Positions 1 to 11,640 of a stretch of DNA of 64,000 bases are shown one piece after another. Position 1 is the first letter of the stretch, and every line of letters starts with the position of its first letter. The stretch spans positions 259,231,816 to 259,295,815 of the forward strand of contig CM060975.1 in NCBI GenBank assembly GCA_030765065.1. The letters run 5' to 3'. Position numbers and translations under genes: made by a program. The notes under the pieces were generated by a model, which was not told where the DNA came from, did not search any database, and saw nothing but the letters and a program-made list of their open reading frames with translations. This DNA comes from Deroplatys truncata. Lineage: Eukaryota > Arthropoda > Insecta > Mantodea > Mantidae.

Positions 1-340
1 AACACAGTTAAAACCTCTCATACGGGTTTAAATCGTGCTAAAAGGAAAGAACATAAAGACAAAATTCGATCTAGTCCTAATAAAAACCGGTGGCATGAAG
101 TTGCTAAATAACATAATTAACATTCCTTCATTGTTAACAAAGTGGCAACGTTCCAATCGTGCAGAGTATATTAGCTTTTTATCTCCTCTTACTTTGCTGC
201 TTTAGACTTTGAGTTGGGTATTTAAGTATAAAATATTATATAAAAGAAATAGCACATTCCTACTTAGACAATTAAAATTATGTAGGTAACAAAGAAGTAA
301 AACTAATGTTATGGTGATCCTCTGGGTGCATTTGAAAAAA
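1..340. other. AT-rich flank, nothing recognised
   Basis: I see no coding potential, repeat family or structured element in this AT-rich leader to the first RepA copy. Confidence 0.4.
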
Positions 341-1252
341 TTTCTGATGTGTTACACTCACATGACTTTCTCTACTCTTGTACAAACTATTTTTACAAAC
401 TCTTATTCTCCATCTATTTCATATTAATCCAGATAAACATTTGCAGAAACGATCTTTTGACATGCAAAGAGAATTACATTTTACACACAGCGACCAGTTC
501 TAAAAATATTTGACTATCGCTTGAGGCGTACTATGTTCCCCTTGTTTTGTATTTGCAAGGGCAATATAGAAATACAGTAGCCTTTAAGCATCGACGTATC
601 TGTTAATAGCTGATTTCTATGCGCAGCACCATTCTCTTTGCCACAGATTAATACTCTTTGCATATCCAAGACAAAAAATGAATAACGAATTCCCATTTCA
701 GAAAATTATTGAAAAATTTAAGGGAATAACAACCAATATCTCGAAAATGCTCACTCAACAAAAAAAAATGTATATGAAATTGTGTATTTTAACGCGATCT
801 ACATTTATGGTTTACCAGTTATGCAAAAGTCGTTCACAATGAAGAATACTTTTGAGGACATTCCCAGAAAATTCATGATATACATTTTATTTGTCATGAA
901 AATATCTTAAACACATGATATTTTAATCAAAATCGTTAGAGCCATTTTTGAGAAAATTAAAATTTTCGAAAAATGTTCCATGTAAAGGGTAGTCTGGGGT
1001 GGGGGGATTTTCTTGAAAACCTTCCTGTCACATCTCAGGAAGATACTGAACCTAAATACCAAGTTTGGTGTTTATCCGACTGTTTGTTTCTGAATTATGT
1101 TGTTCACAGACAGACACACAGACACATGTTTCCAAAAATGCTTTTTTTGGATTCAGTGGGTCTCAAAACACATATTTCCGGTGAAATCTCGGTATTGAAT
1201 TTTTGGGTGGAATACAATACTTCCGCTCCTTCTATACGTAGTAGAGAAAGTA
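341..1252 (+). repeat. RepA copy 1, near full length
   Basis: RepA is the main repeat family of the window. This copy starts with TCTGATGTGTTACACTCAC, followed by ACTTTCTCTAC, and ends with GTAGTAGAGAAAGTAA. Interior landmarks shared with other copies are TTTACCAGTTATGCAAAAGTC, the ATGTTCCATGTAAAGGGTA block, the CAGACAGACACACAGACACA microsatellite slot near 1107-1127 and GAAATCTCGGTATTGAATTTT. It carries a 95-codon open frame at 973-1260 that I judge non-coding, because related copies break or switch frame at the microsatellite. Confidence 0.88.
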
Positions 1253-2518
1253 ACAATTAATATTAAATAAACAAAAATTATATATGCAAATGTGTCTAAA
1301 GAAGAGGAAAAACAATATATTACTACATGGTAGTATTTGAGTTAAACTCCTTCAGTCGGTTAATAAGGATTAGATGCCTTAAGATGCAATAACGTATTGA
1401 AGCATCTATCAGCGAGTCCAACACAGTTAAAGCGGACCACTAATCCACTCGACCATAAGGCACCTTTGCGGATGAGTATTGTAACGTTTTTTGAAACTAT
1501 CTACTGCCAGATCAACTCCAACCGACCGCTTTTTAAAATACTGCTGTCTAGGCACAGGAATAAATAAACGTATTACAAGGATTCCAGCTGCGGAGGAAGG
1601 AATGCTTTTGGCAAAAGTGGCGATTTTTTAATTGATATGCAGTTTACATGGATACTGAAACGTAGGGTCGGCTGATATATATATAACTATGTAATACTTT
1701 AAAGGAAGAAAGTTCTAAATAAAGGATTAGAACAGCGCAGTCTCGCCAAAACTCCATATATGGTGTTTTCACTTTCACTAGGAGCGTGAAGAAACGGATT
1801 CATGAAACCACATTGCTAATTCAAAATTATTTGCAAAGTATTACTCAAAATGTTACACGCATATGAAGAAATAACATCAATTAAGTATTTGAAATAAACT
1901 GTAACATAGGAAAAATTCGCATATTCATAAAGAGGATATTAAAGAGTAACGAGAAAGCGTAACTTCTTGCACTGCTGGCACATGTACACCCTCGTGCATA
2001 AAAGTTGACCCATTCCCCCAGATTACCATAGTGTTTTTCTCCTCGTAAAGTTTCCGCCTTCAGGTAACCAACTTTTGACTCCGCCCGACCGGTATCACTC
2101 TCTGGCTGGCCCGAAAAACAATTCAGGGGCATAAAAGCTAACCAATGAACGATATTTATAACCTATGTGAAATGAAAGTGTGGTAGGACACCGCCTCTAG
2201 AGTTTCGCTACGATTATACACAAGGAAAGCCTAAACCAATTACAATATAATTCGGCCTTCTAGGGAAAGGGTTGAAGAATTATTTGCATGTGTGGTTAAA
2301 ATGAACGATAGCTACGACGTTTACATATATAGAGCTTTCATCAGCGACGTGGAGGCGAAGGTTAGGTTTTTGCTGCCACTAAACGACAATAAGTAAGCCG
2401 GCATTAAGAAAAGGGTAGTGTAGCCTGAAAATAAATATTTAAGTTGTAACGCCTGAAAGCAATATGTGTATAATGTAATATATAAAGTGCATATTACAGT
2501 CATTGTATTATGTTTATA

Positions 2519-2558
<40 letters not shown>

Positions 2559-4710
2559 CATGTATAATAATGATATGTGAATGTTTTGCGTAGTTTAACA
2601 ATGTGGGAGCTGTGAGAATAGAAGCAAGCTGCCTTCCGTAGCAAACAGAATTACAAAGTAGAAACCGAAAAGTTGCTAACAATAAGGTAACGTTGAGACA
2701 ACAATAAATTAGGAAGTTTAAAAAGGTTACTAATAGTTCTTGGAACAATAATAATGCAATATTTAAAACAGTTTATAAATAGCCAATCAAAACCTAGAAA
2801 AGCTTCAAGTTAAATAAAGATATTCTATTGGAGTAGGCTTAGCCAATCAGATACTAGAAATAGAGAAAATGTACGAATTCAACCGGTAGACGCTACAAGG
2901 AAGCGTAACCAAGCAGTTCGGTTTGGTACGGGTTCAATGTAAGACATAAAAAAATTAATTGCGGTGAGGATAATATAAACTTTACGTGTTAAAAAGTAAT
3001 TAACAATAATCTCACAGCTCTATAGTAAGATATATCAGTGAAGTGTTATTTAATTGTGTAATAAAGGGAGTGTCGTACAATTATAATTTGTGTAAGCCTT
3101 CATTCTTTAGCCATACTAGCCCTGTTAAGAGATATGTGTTCTGCAAATTACTACTGACGCAGCCGAGACACACATGTATAATGTTTAAATAAATAACATT
3201 AAAATAGTTATTACACATAAAGTAAACGTGGGGCGAAGGCCACCGGAAACTTTGTACCGGGCGAACACTCCTAGAAACAATCTCCCGCAAATTGGCATTC
3301 GTTACGTGCGTGGTCTAAAACAGCTTCAAATTGACGCCCATAATGGTGCAACTACTACAACAATTAAACCCCTTCAGTATACATTATCATGAAAGCATAC
3401 AAATTAGCTACAGTTTACTAGAAATAAACAGTTGGTATTTTTCTTAGGGTCTGTACTACGATCGCCAAATAAAGTATTAGGAACGTACCCTGCAGTTTAC
3501 CAAATTCAAAGATAAATATTTTCTCCTGTATTAGCAACGGATTTTAACTGACGCATTTGCATGTGTAAGATCTGGTGTTACTTTTATTACTGTTGGCGAT
3601 TATTCACATTCAAGTTTTGGCTTGTAAGGTAGGTACCAATTCGTTTACTTTCCTTGTTAAACATTCCAGAAACTTTCTTATGTATGGTTATTACGGACTG
3701 ATGCATCACATCATTCCAATTATTTCTAAGAAAATAGCCAAGGAACATTAATTACAACAGGTTTTCTAATGTGCTAAGAGCTTAAATTCATAAATCCAGT
3801 CGTGTGAGGGCTCACATAATATTGTTTTCCTTTGAGCTTATTACAAAGTAAACAAAGAACTAGTGATAGAAACACCTGACTGCTCTTGCAAGCATTCATG
3901 GAGGAATAAGTGTAATTAAAACAGTGTTGTTTAATTTGAAATGAGAAAAGTAAGCTGAGTAGAAAATTGCTTTTTATTTGAGCATTATTGTATGTATGGG
4001 ATACCTGTGAAAGCAATGGAGAGAGTCCTGCGAGTGTGCCACGTAAAATGTTTGTCTAAGAAATTCTTAAAAGTTGAGACTTTGTCTTTTTAGTCTGTTT
4101 AGGGAGAGATTGTTATGGCATTCACATCGCGTCTTGAGGTCTTCGTCACTCGTTGAAGATTGTCACAAAGCCCTGAGGGATTTCTGGTTGCCTTTGTAAG
4201 GGTCCTACTTGCACAACACTTGCATTCAAGAGGGATGATATTTGCCCCTCGAAAGTTATCCCATTAATAAGGCGTTGTAGCGACAGAAGCTGCCTGGCAT
4301 GAATATCAATGTTGAGTGAAACGTAAAGAATGGGGCGCATGACAAAACATTTCACGGAGCTTGGCTGCTATACCAAGTAGCTTTGTGATTTAGTGTCGCA
4401 AGGAGTACTTCTCAATTGCCCTGGCTTCATCTCCGAGGCAGGCTTTGAAGCAATGGAGGGAGGTACAGAGAAAATTAAAATCATCCGTTTCTCAGAACCA
4501 GCTATATTATTCCATTCAGATGCAATCCAATTTGAAGTTTAATTTAAAATATCCAACAGCGCTCTCTTTCCAGATATAGAGCGTTAATGTTTGAAAACTG
4601 TTGTAGATTGTTCCATCAGACGAGTTAACTCTATAGTGAAATCGTTCCCTCTTCCTCCGCGTAACACCTGATATTAGAAAAATGACAAATGAAAAACATC
4701 TATTTTTTTT
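1253..4710. other. Unannotated AT-rich stretch
   Basis: No gene is recognised. An ATT trinucleotide run lies at about 2520-2557. A tRNA-like SINE fragment on the minus strand may lie near 1380-1470, where a Ser-type A-box-like string TGGTCGAGTGGATTAG reads in reverse. A block of more balanced composition lies at 4060-4470. Short open frames, such as 1881-2132 and 4146-4355 on the minus strand, match nothing I know. Confidence 0.4.
2520..2557. repeat. (ATT)n microsatellite
   Basis: About 12 tandem ATT units. The SINE-2 family of this window has ATT/TAA tails, but no SINE-2 body is recognisable beside this run. Confidence 0.85.
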
Positions 4711-5370
4711 TTACTCTACCTACCACGTACATAATAGGTAGAGAAGGTGTTGTATTCCAACCAAAATTTGATACCGAGATTTCACCGAAAATACACGTTT
4801 GACCCCCTGAATAAAAAGAACACTTTTAGAAAAACGTCCGTGTGCATAACTCAAAAACGAAAAGTCGGATGGCACCATACTTGGTATTTAAGTTCAGTAT
4901 GTTCCAAAATAGGACACAAAATTTTTTAAGAAAGTTCCACCCCAAACTACCCTTTACATGGAAGATTTTTTTGAATTTTTTTATTTTATAAAAAGTGACT
5001 CTAACGATTTGGATTAAAATACCATATATGTATTAAAGATGTTTACATGAGAAATAAAGTATATATCTTCAATAGTCTGTGAAGTCCTCTTCATTCGGAA
5101 GGAATTTTGTATAATCTTGTGTAACTGGTAAACGTTAAACGATAGACGAAAACGTACTGCACAAAATACGCAGATCTCTTTAAAACACGTAGTTTATTTC
5201 AAATAAGTCTTTTTGTGGCGTGAGCCATTTCCAGATATTTTCGGAAAGGTTTATCTCGATTAAAACGAAATAGGAAAATAAACTTTCGTAAGAATGATTT
5301 GTGTACTCAGTAATAAACGATAGAGGGTAGACAAAGCCATGCGAATATAATCCGTCAGATATTTTTGCTT
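4711..5370 (-). repeat. RepA copy 2, diverged subfamily
   Basis: Reverse orientation. It opens with ACTCTACCTACCACGTAC and GTAGAGAAGGTGTTGTATTCC, continues through AAAATTTGATACCGAGATTTC, CATAACTCAAAAACGAAAAG and GTGTAACTGGTAAACG, and ends near GATAGAGGGTAGACAAAGCC. Many substitutions relative to the young copies, and no microsatellite expansion, mark it as an older insertion or separate subfamily. Confidence 0.8.
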
Positions 5371-5582
5371 GCTCCGTTTATATGCCGTCTTTAACATCTC
5401 GTGTCACATCGGCGGCTGTGACCTTTGGAACAATTGCTCATCAACAATGAGGATTTCTCGTTTAAGTTGTGTTAATCTTATGGATGGTATTTCTTTTGGT
5501 AATTACACTAAATTTACACTCTGATATGCTTCTAGACTCTAGGAAAGATAGGGAATAAACCTGGTTAAAGAAAAATTCTCAT

Positions 5583-5653
5583 TCCAGCCGGGAATTGAAT
5601 CCGGGACGTCTGGATTTGTAGGTTATCATGCTAACCACCGGCTCACAGAGGCA
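5583..5653 (-). repeat. tRNA-like SINE head fragment
   Basis: Read on the minus strand, it has an A-box-like GGTGGTTAGCATGATAACC and a B-box-like GGATTCAATTCCCGGC, the layout of a tRNA-derived pol III promoter. The stems do not form a complete cloverleaf, so this is a SINE fragment rather than a tRNA gene. Confidence 0.55.
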
Positions 5654-5754
5654 ATCTCTTAATTATCTAGTCTTCTTTGGATTTTTCCATAACACTGAAA
5701 TGAACTGAGTGCATAGAGCACATCATTTATGCTTTGTCTCCCTTCATCGCTTAT

Positions 5755-5935
5755 TTATTGTATTTCATCCAAATACGCGATATCGAATACACTTTCAAGG
5801 TCCCCCTGAACTCAAGTAAAACTTTCTTAGAAACACGTCTTTGTGGGCGGTCGTGTCAGTCTGCTTTGTGAACAGCGTAACCTAAACACGAAAATTAGGG
5901 TACACGCCAAACTTGGTATTTATGTCCTTTCTTCG
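5755..5935 (-). repeat. RepA fragment, diverged
   Basis: Matches the microsatellite-proximal third of RepA: GTATTTCATCC, CGATATCGAATACAC, GTGAACAGCGTAACC and GCCAAACTTGGTATTTATG. It lacks both ends. Confidence 0.65.
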
Positions 5936-5992
5936 CGAAATTCCTTCCCCCATCCTAAACAACACTTTACACGCAAAAAGCGACATTCTTAT

Positions 5993-6115
5993 TTCTTTCT
6001 CTACCACATATCTTGTAGGAAGAGGAAGTATTGTATTCCACTCAAAAGTTCGATACCGAGATTTCATCGGAAATACAGCAGCAAAAAGAGGTTTAGAAAA
6101 AGTGTCTCTGTGTGT

Positions 6116-6155
<40 letters not shown>

Positions 6156-6240
6156 CAGCGTATTAATATGCATAATTAGTAAATAATGACATTTGGTTAA
6201 CGATTTCGAACCACAAGCATAAATAGGAAAAGTCACATTG
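5993..6240 (-). repeat. RepA fragment in first tandem unit
   Basis: Carries the RepA terminal segment TTTCTTTCTCTACCACATATCTTG, then GTATTGTATTCCACTC and CGATACCGAGATTTC, followed by a pure (GT)n run at 6120-6153 in the microsatellite slot. It then runs into a (TAA)n tail and SINE-2 sequence. Confidence 0.7.
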
Positions 6241-6272
6241 TGATGACCTTTTTACTCTTACCATTTCACATA

Positions 6273-6279
<7 letters not shown>

Positions 6280-6310
<31 letters not shown>

Positions 6311-6380
6311 TATGCAACACGATAGCCCTGAGGGGCCAGGCTGACCAATCCGACTGCCGACCTCACGCTCACATGCTCAT
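6280..6380 (-). repeat. SINE-2 fragment, truncated by duplication
   Basis: A (TAA)n tail at 6273-6307 is followed by about 75 bp of SINE-2 (CTGACCAATCCGACTGCCGA, CTCACGCTCACATGCTCAT). It stops exactly at the tandem-duplication junction at 6380/6381. Confidence 0.7.
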
Positions 6381-6382
6381 AC

Positions 6383-6635
6383 CGCATACCTTGTAGGAAG
6401 AGGAAGTATTGTATCCCACCCAAAAATTCGATACCGAGATTTCACCGAAAATGCAACAAAAAGATTTTTAGAAATAAGTCCTTGTGTGCGTATCTCTGTG
6501 TTTTTGTGTGTAATATGAACAGCGTGTTAATGAGGATAATTAGTAAATAATGTCATTTTTAAGGATTTCGAACCAGAAGCATAAACATAAAAACAAAAGT
6601 CACGTTCAGATAACCTATTCACCCATTACCATTTC
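6383..6635 (-). repeat. RepA fragment in second tandem unit
   Basis: Same segment as the copy at 5993, with GTATTGTATCCCACCC, CGATACCGAGATTTCACC and a degenerate GT-rich slot. It again leads into a trinucleotide tail and SINE-2. Confidence 0.7.
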
Positions 6636-6655
6636 ACATAATAGTAGTAGTAGTA

Positions 6656-6703
<48 letters not shown>

Positions 6704-6931
6704 TGCGACACGACAGCCTTAGGACCTGGGCTGACCAGTCCGACTGCCGACCCCACGCCCACATGTACACGGTAGAGGTGGACGATTATCCAGTGGTGAG
6801 ATGATGTAGTGAGCATGTTTCCCCTAGCCGGAATGTTGGTTTCCGTCTCCTATACATGTGTCGAAAACACCTCCACGCGTACCCCATGACTAGAAATTAC
6901 GCTCCAACCCACTGCGCCACGGTGGAGGGCA
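6636..6931 (-). repeat. SINE-2, near full length, ATT-type tail
   Basis: On the minus strand, the tRNA-like 5' head includes CCGTGGCGCAGTGGGTTGGA (A-box region), followed by a body containing GGTTGGCAGTCGG-like sequence and a 3' tail of ATT/CTA units (6640-6702). This layout is typical of a tRNA-derived SINE with a trinucleotide tail. Related copies lie near 6280, 30123 and 47820. Confidence 0.75.
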
Positions 6932-7029
6932 CAACTCCAGATCATCCTTTAAATGTTATAGTCTTAACATAAAAAGCTATTCTTGTGTTCATGTTATGTT
7001 ACTAACGATATGTTTACTAAAAGTAACCT

Positions 7030-7208
7030 ACTTTTCGTCTTTGAGTTATACTGCTCACAGAATAATATGCACACAGATACAAACCCAGATCATTTCCTAA
7101 TATTATTATTTTTATTCAGGGTGTCTCAAAACATGTATTTCCAGTTACATCTCAATATCCAATTTTTGGGTGGAATACAACACTGCTTCTACTTGCTGTA
7201 GAAAGCGG
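7030..7208 (+). repeat. RepA 3' fragment
   Basis: Contains TTCGTCTTTGAGTTATACTG, CTCACAGA, GGTGTCTCAAAACATGTATT, GGGTGGAATACAACACT and a degraded GTAGAAAGCGGAGTAG terminus. It has no 5' portion. Confidence 0.7.
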
Positions 7209-8522
7209 AGTAGAAGCGCGTGAAAACTGTGCATTGGAACTCTTATTATATCCCTGATGTGCATGTCTTTCGTGGCATCATAGCTACGTATACATGTTTA
7301 TTGCGCCGTGTAACCTTTCACCCTCACGGTTTCTTGTTTTGCAGACATTTCGTCGTCTCTTTACTCCGCACGTGACGTGCAAGAAAGCGCCGCTGATAAC
7401 ATCGTGTCAGAGTTGAAAATACAGCAGTGTGTTTGTAGGCGGACTGTGCAGATGTTCCAACTGTCCAGGTCACCTGACGCGGCGTTCCCCGCCCCAGTCG
7501 TTTGTCATTCGCCCTTTCCACCACAAAACGCACATATAAAAATTAAACTGCTATTACAAGACAAATATACGGCGTTCCAAACCATGTCAATTCTCTAGAA
7601 ATAAATTTTATGCGACATAAATGGAAAGTGGTGTAGGTGCCAAAAACAAACTTTTTAACAAGGCTTTGCTGCTCTGTTGGACATTATCCGCCGTTACATA
7701 TAGTCGAACTTCTGCTATAACTAGCTATCGAAGATTATTCCTATTAAACACAAACTATAAGTAAGCATCATTTATTGTTTTTCGTAATTTGGGTCATTCC
7801 AGGAATAATGTACAAACTACTTAATTGGCACATTAATTATTTTACAATTTACTTACATCAGCATTGTTCAAAGAAATCTCCATGAAATTTAATGCCTACT
7901 TTCTCACCTGTGTTAGCTGTTGAATGGGATGATAATCAAGCACTGTAGCACTACTTACGATGATTAATCGACGAATTATGTGCCCGGTATAGAAGAGTTG
8001 TTCTCTGACCCCTGCGTCGTTTCAGTATCTAGAACTGTTCTCAGGGTCGATCCTAATCTTCTCAGCTATAATGAATGCATTAATGTGGGCGATATCCAAG
8101 GTTTAGGGTGCATTAAACGAAAACAGTGATTTCACTTTTGATGACACTATTTGTACTACTAAAGCCCTTGCAACATTCCCTATTATGAAACACTAAATAT
8201 CGCTGTGTTATACTGGCGTTCTTTCGTTCCATACTTCTCTGACACACGTGCGTATATAACTTTGTTCTCAGCGGCGATTTATGGTCAACTCGCCTTTTTA
8301 ATCTATTGCTGATTTCAATACTTTACTATTTATATCACATGTCTTACTACCAGGACTTAAATATCAACTCGCGAAAAATAACTCTTTGTATATTCAAGAA
8401 CACTTGCGAACACGAAGAATTATACGCCGACTTGTTACACTAAGAATTATTGCGCCGACTATTTCACCCACCGCCTAACTAAGCTTATATACTACTAGGC
8501 GCAACGCTTCATGATTTTCCGT
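7209..8522. other. Unannotated stretch
   Basis: No gene or recognised repeat. The open frames at 7324-7598 on both strands overlap each other and show no family motif. Confidence 0.4.
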
Positions 8523-8815
8523 CGTCCTCCGTGGTGTGGTGGTTACCATGCTAGCCTGTAGTTCCCGAGATCGCGGGTCAAACCCGGCAGAGAGCGATGG
8601 ATTTTTTCGGGCGTAAAAATCCTTAGTATGGCTTCCTTCGGAAGGGAAGTAAAGCCGGTGATCCCGTGTCGTAGATTTACGGCACGTAAAAGAACCTCAA
8701 GCTTGATAAAGAGGCCTCTGAGCAAAATTAGCGGCTTTTGACGCCTAATATAGAATGGAACGCTAAGGGATACAGCAGTTAAAGAGCGTCCATAAATAAA
8801 ACTCAACTTAGTTTT
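8523..8815 (+). repeat. SINE-1 copy a, near full length
   Basis: tRNA-derived head GTGGTGTGGTGGTTACCATG (A-box region) and CGCGGGTCAAACCC (B-box region), then a body with GCGATGGATTTTTTCGGGCG, GGCTTCCTTCGGAAGGGAAG, CGTGTCGTAGATTTACGGCA and GAGGCCTCTGAG. The tail is CATAAATAAAACTCAACTTAG. Seven copies of this family occur in the window. Confidence 0.85.
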
Positions 8816-9370
8816 TTCATTATTTGCACATATGGTCAAGTTTTATAACATTTTCATTACTTGGATTTCTTTCTGCTAACCAAGGCGTTTAAAATATAAC
8901 AAGGACATGAACGGTTGCCTAGACTTTGTTTTGTAGAGAAAATCTTTCAAGTAACACTGCGTGATTAGGGTCATTAACTAATATTTACAAGAATGATAAT
9001 GTAGTGATTTAATAGGGTGTTATACTGATGTTAATTTTATATTCCTGAGATCAAAATTGTAGGATTTTGTCAGATTTGATTTTGATTAACTGCCAATAAC
9101 TTTGTAATTAATGATGGTTAATGGTGTCTTTTCTGACCACCAGAATTATCGTTTCAGTACTCGCGTGCGTATTGTAGATTGGATGAGGGAGCACTTTTGA
9201 AATATACTCGGTCAGTATAAGTCTGCTCTTCTTATCATGGAAGAGGACACTATACATAAATAGCGGTGGGTGATTCAGGAAAATGTTTAACATAAATTTC
9301 AGAGCCTCTTAAAATGGAATTTTCTTAGTATTGTTATTTCCAAAAGGTTCCTTATATATTTAACATGTCC
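8816..9370. other. Unannotated AT-rich stretch
   Basis: No recognisable feature. Confidence 0.4.
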
Positions 9371-9374
9371 GACA

Positions 9375-9600
9375 TCTGTTCAGATGTCCGCACGATAACG
9401 TATTAGGCTCGCATTCGGGAGATCCCAGATTCAATTCCTGTCGACAGCCCAATCTGATCTTGGGTGTTTTGTGGTTTTCCGTGGTCGATAGGCGAATGCT
9501 GGGATACTTTCTCATCTGCCATGCTTTCCTATCCATCATTTCCCTTTCAATCCGTTTACTTCTCATCTTTCAGATGTGCTTCTAGGCGTGTGGCGGTGTT
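9375..9600 (+). repeat. tRNA-derived SINE (SINE-4)
   Basis: The tRNA-like head has TATTAGGCTCGCATTCGGGA and the B-box-like AGATTCAATTCCTG. The body contains TTGTGGTTTTCCGTGGTCGA and GGCGAATGCTGGGATAC, which resembles a SINE core I associate with orthopteroid or blattodean insects. That resemblance is from memory and not verified. Only one copy is present. Confidence 0.6.
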
Positions 9601-11640
9601 GGACATTTGAGGCGGATGCTTGCTCAAAGGAAAGACTACTCCGTGGACACTAGAGGGCTGCCTGGTCGACGGGTCGTTCATCGCCCTGTATAGATAGCTC
9701 CAGCATTTGGACGGATCTTCGAACCTGGAACTGTTAGGGACTTCCGCGCATCTCTGCGGACTGTCTGCATGCGGTCCGTAGCCTCCTTTACCTCATCCCT
9801 TCCTCCTGGGGGTTTTGGTCACCATAGATCTATGTACGTCCCAGTGCGCGAGGTGTTCCCTTCCGTTGTTGTACCTACACCTATCTATGCTTGCTTTTAA
9901 AAATGTACCAACAACATAATAAATTACTGTTCTTATCACTTCAATCAGAATCTCACATTTCTGAATTCTCAGCATTTGTAGTCTGCTCCTTTGCACTCTA
10001 AGCTGCAGTCTTTAAAAATTACTTTGTTTTTCAGGCAAAACTGTAGAAAGGTACACAGCAAAATCTCTGGTGCTTTCGGATAAATTTCACATGTATAAGC
10101 TCTGCTCAGATGGAATTCATCAAACATGTATTTAACATTCACTATGAATGTCTTCCTAAACCTCATAATGCCTTAATATTTGATCATGATTAATAATTTC
10201 ATACGAGTCGCCATTATTAAGGAGTTTTAAGCCACTGGAGGAGCTAGCTTCGATTTGGAACATGCTGCCTAGAATTCTTTGATATACTCTGTTCAGCATT
10301 GACTACACTGATGCTTTCAGTTTTCTGCATTATACTTATCGAATACATACATGGTGTTTTCTATTACCTAGCTCCGTAATCGGTCATAAAGCTTTCCTTA
10401 TCTGTTATTCTATTTCTTTACCAGCTGTACTCAACACAAACTTTCCACATGTAATAATCTTTGGTTTTTTGATATTTTTCAATTCGTTTGGTTACAGTTT
10501 TTTCCTAGGCACAGACAGTTATTAAAAACCTATTCATTTCTACACCAGTAATAACAATAAAATAAAACCTCTTAAATATTTAATGACAATTCTGAGCGAA
10601 CCCAAACACAGCAATCCACTGTTGACAGCTCATTACGCCTCAATATAGCGGTCAGGCAGTTGTGCTTCTGTGCTCTTAGTATTCTCAACCACGACAGGCT
10701 TCGTTGCCAATAACTATTTGTTCGAGTTCCTACAAGCAGATTTAAATGTCTCTACTTTTTACCAAAAATATCCTTTCGAAAACTTTCAGTTCGAATTCTA
10801 AGAAAGATGCCGTGGGGTAAAATGTAATATATTGTAGCGAGCCGAATTATTAGCTTGTAATCCCACACAGGAGGAATAATTCAGGGTAGGAGCTACTCGC
10901 TAAAGTCAGAATGGTGATAAGATAGTGGGTTGGAATAATTGCCACTGAATCCCATAAAGTCATGGTCAAAAGATTTATTCTATACTAATGGTCTTGACCA
11001 ATCCTAGCCACTTCATCAAGCGCACATACCTGAAGTAGTTCTGGCAAGTCTTAATGCCACAAATAAACATCATATACTTCGTGCATGCGCCTCTACGTCA
11101 GAATTGCTTGCGTTAAATATGACTCACGCCGGGACCACACTCGTTACCCTTTGGGGGTCACCATATGCAATCATCAACGTTCTATTGGCATCGACTTCCA
11201 CGAGTGCTAATTACGACCCTTTCTGACATGTTGCTCAACTTTCTCTTCGCGCTGATTCGCGTTTCGGTGTAGAGTGACAATATGCACATGCATTGCTAAT
11301 ATAATTAGATAAACAATAACTTGTTATACATTCTTCAGAAGGGACCATTTGGAGATAACAACGAACTTTTAATCCCTTCATCTTCTAGCCAAGGATATCT
11401 AAATATCCGTTCAATGGAATCGTTTTCGTTGTTGTCCATGAATTCTTAATGCATTTGCCTTTGTTCAGTCTTCTAGTAATTTATGACTATGAAATACAAT
11501 TTTTATAATAAACTGCATTTTCCTCTGTGAATGCACTATTTTGGACATTTTGGAATTTCATTGTTGTTGCAGTTCAATTCTTGCAACGTTGATTGTTTCT
11601 TGCTCTTTGCATATTTTATACATTTTTATATGCGAAGAAA
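9601..11640. other. Unannotated stretch
   Basis: No gene recognised. A moderately GC-rich piece at 9640-9800 may be the tail of the preceding SINE or another repeat. A weak palindromic segment at 10836-10910 pairs TAGCGAG...AATTATT with AATAATT...CTCGCTA. Confidence 0.35.

Larger units (their letters stand above)
6003..6770. repeat. 378-bp tandem duplication spanning RepA and SINE-2
   Basis: Unit 1 (6003-6380) and unit 2 (6381-6770) are imperfect copies. Each contains, in order, CTTGTAGGAAGAGGAAGTA, a microsatellite or GT-rich segment, GAACAGCGT, GGATTTCGAACC or GATTTCGAACCAC, AAAGTCAC, CCATTTCACATAA, a TAA run, ATATGC(A/G)ACACGA and the SINE-2 segment CGACTGCCGAC. The units differ mainly in microsatellite length and point changes. 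Confidence 0.85.

Noticed and set aside
973..1260. 95-codon open frame in RepA, with a similar 91-codon frame at 57937-58212
   Set aside because: The frame crosses the variable microsatellite. Other copies (14268, 18616, 22569, 61474) shift to a different frame or break, so there is no sign of selection on a protein. The resemblance reflects DNA-level similarity of recent copies.
1881..2132. 83-codon minus-strand frame
   Set aside because: The composition is protein-like in the middle, but there is no recognisable domain, and AT-rich sequence at both ends suggests a chance frame or a decayed repeat.
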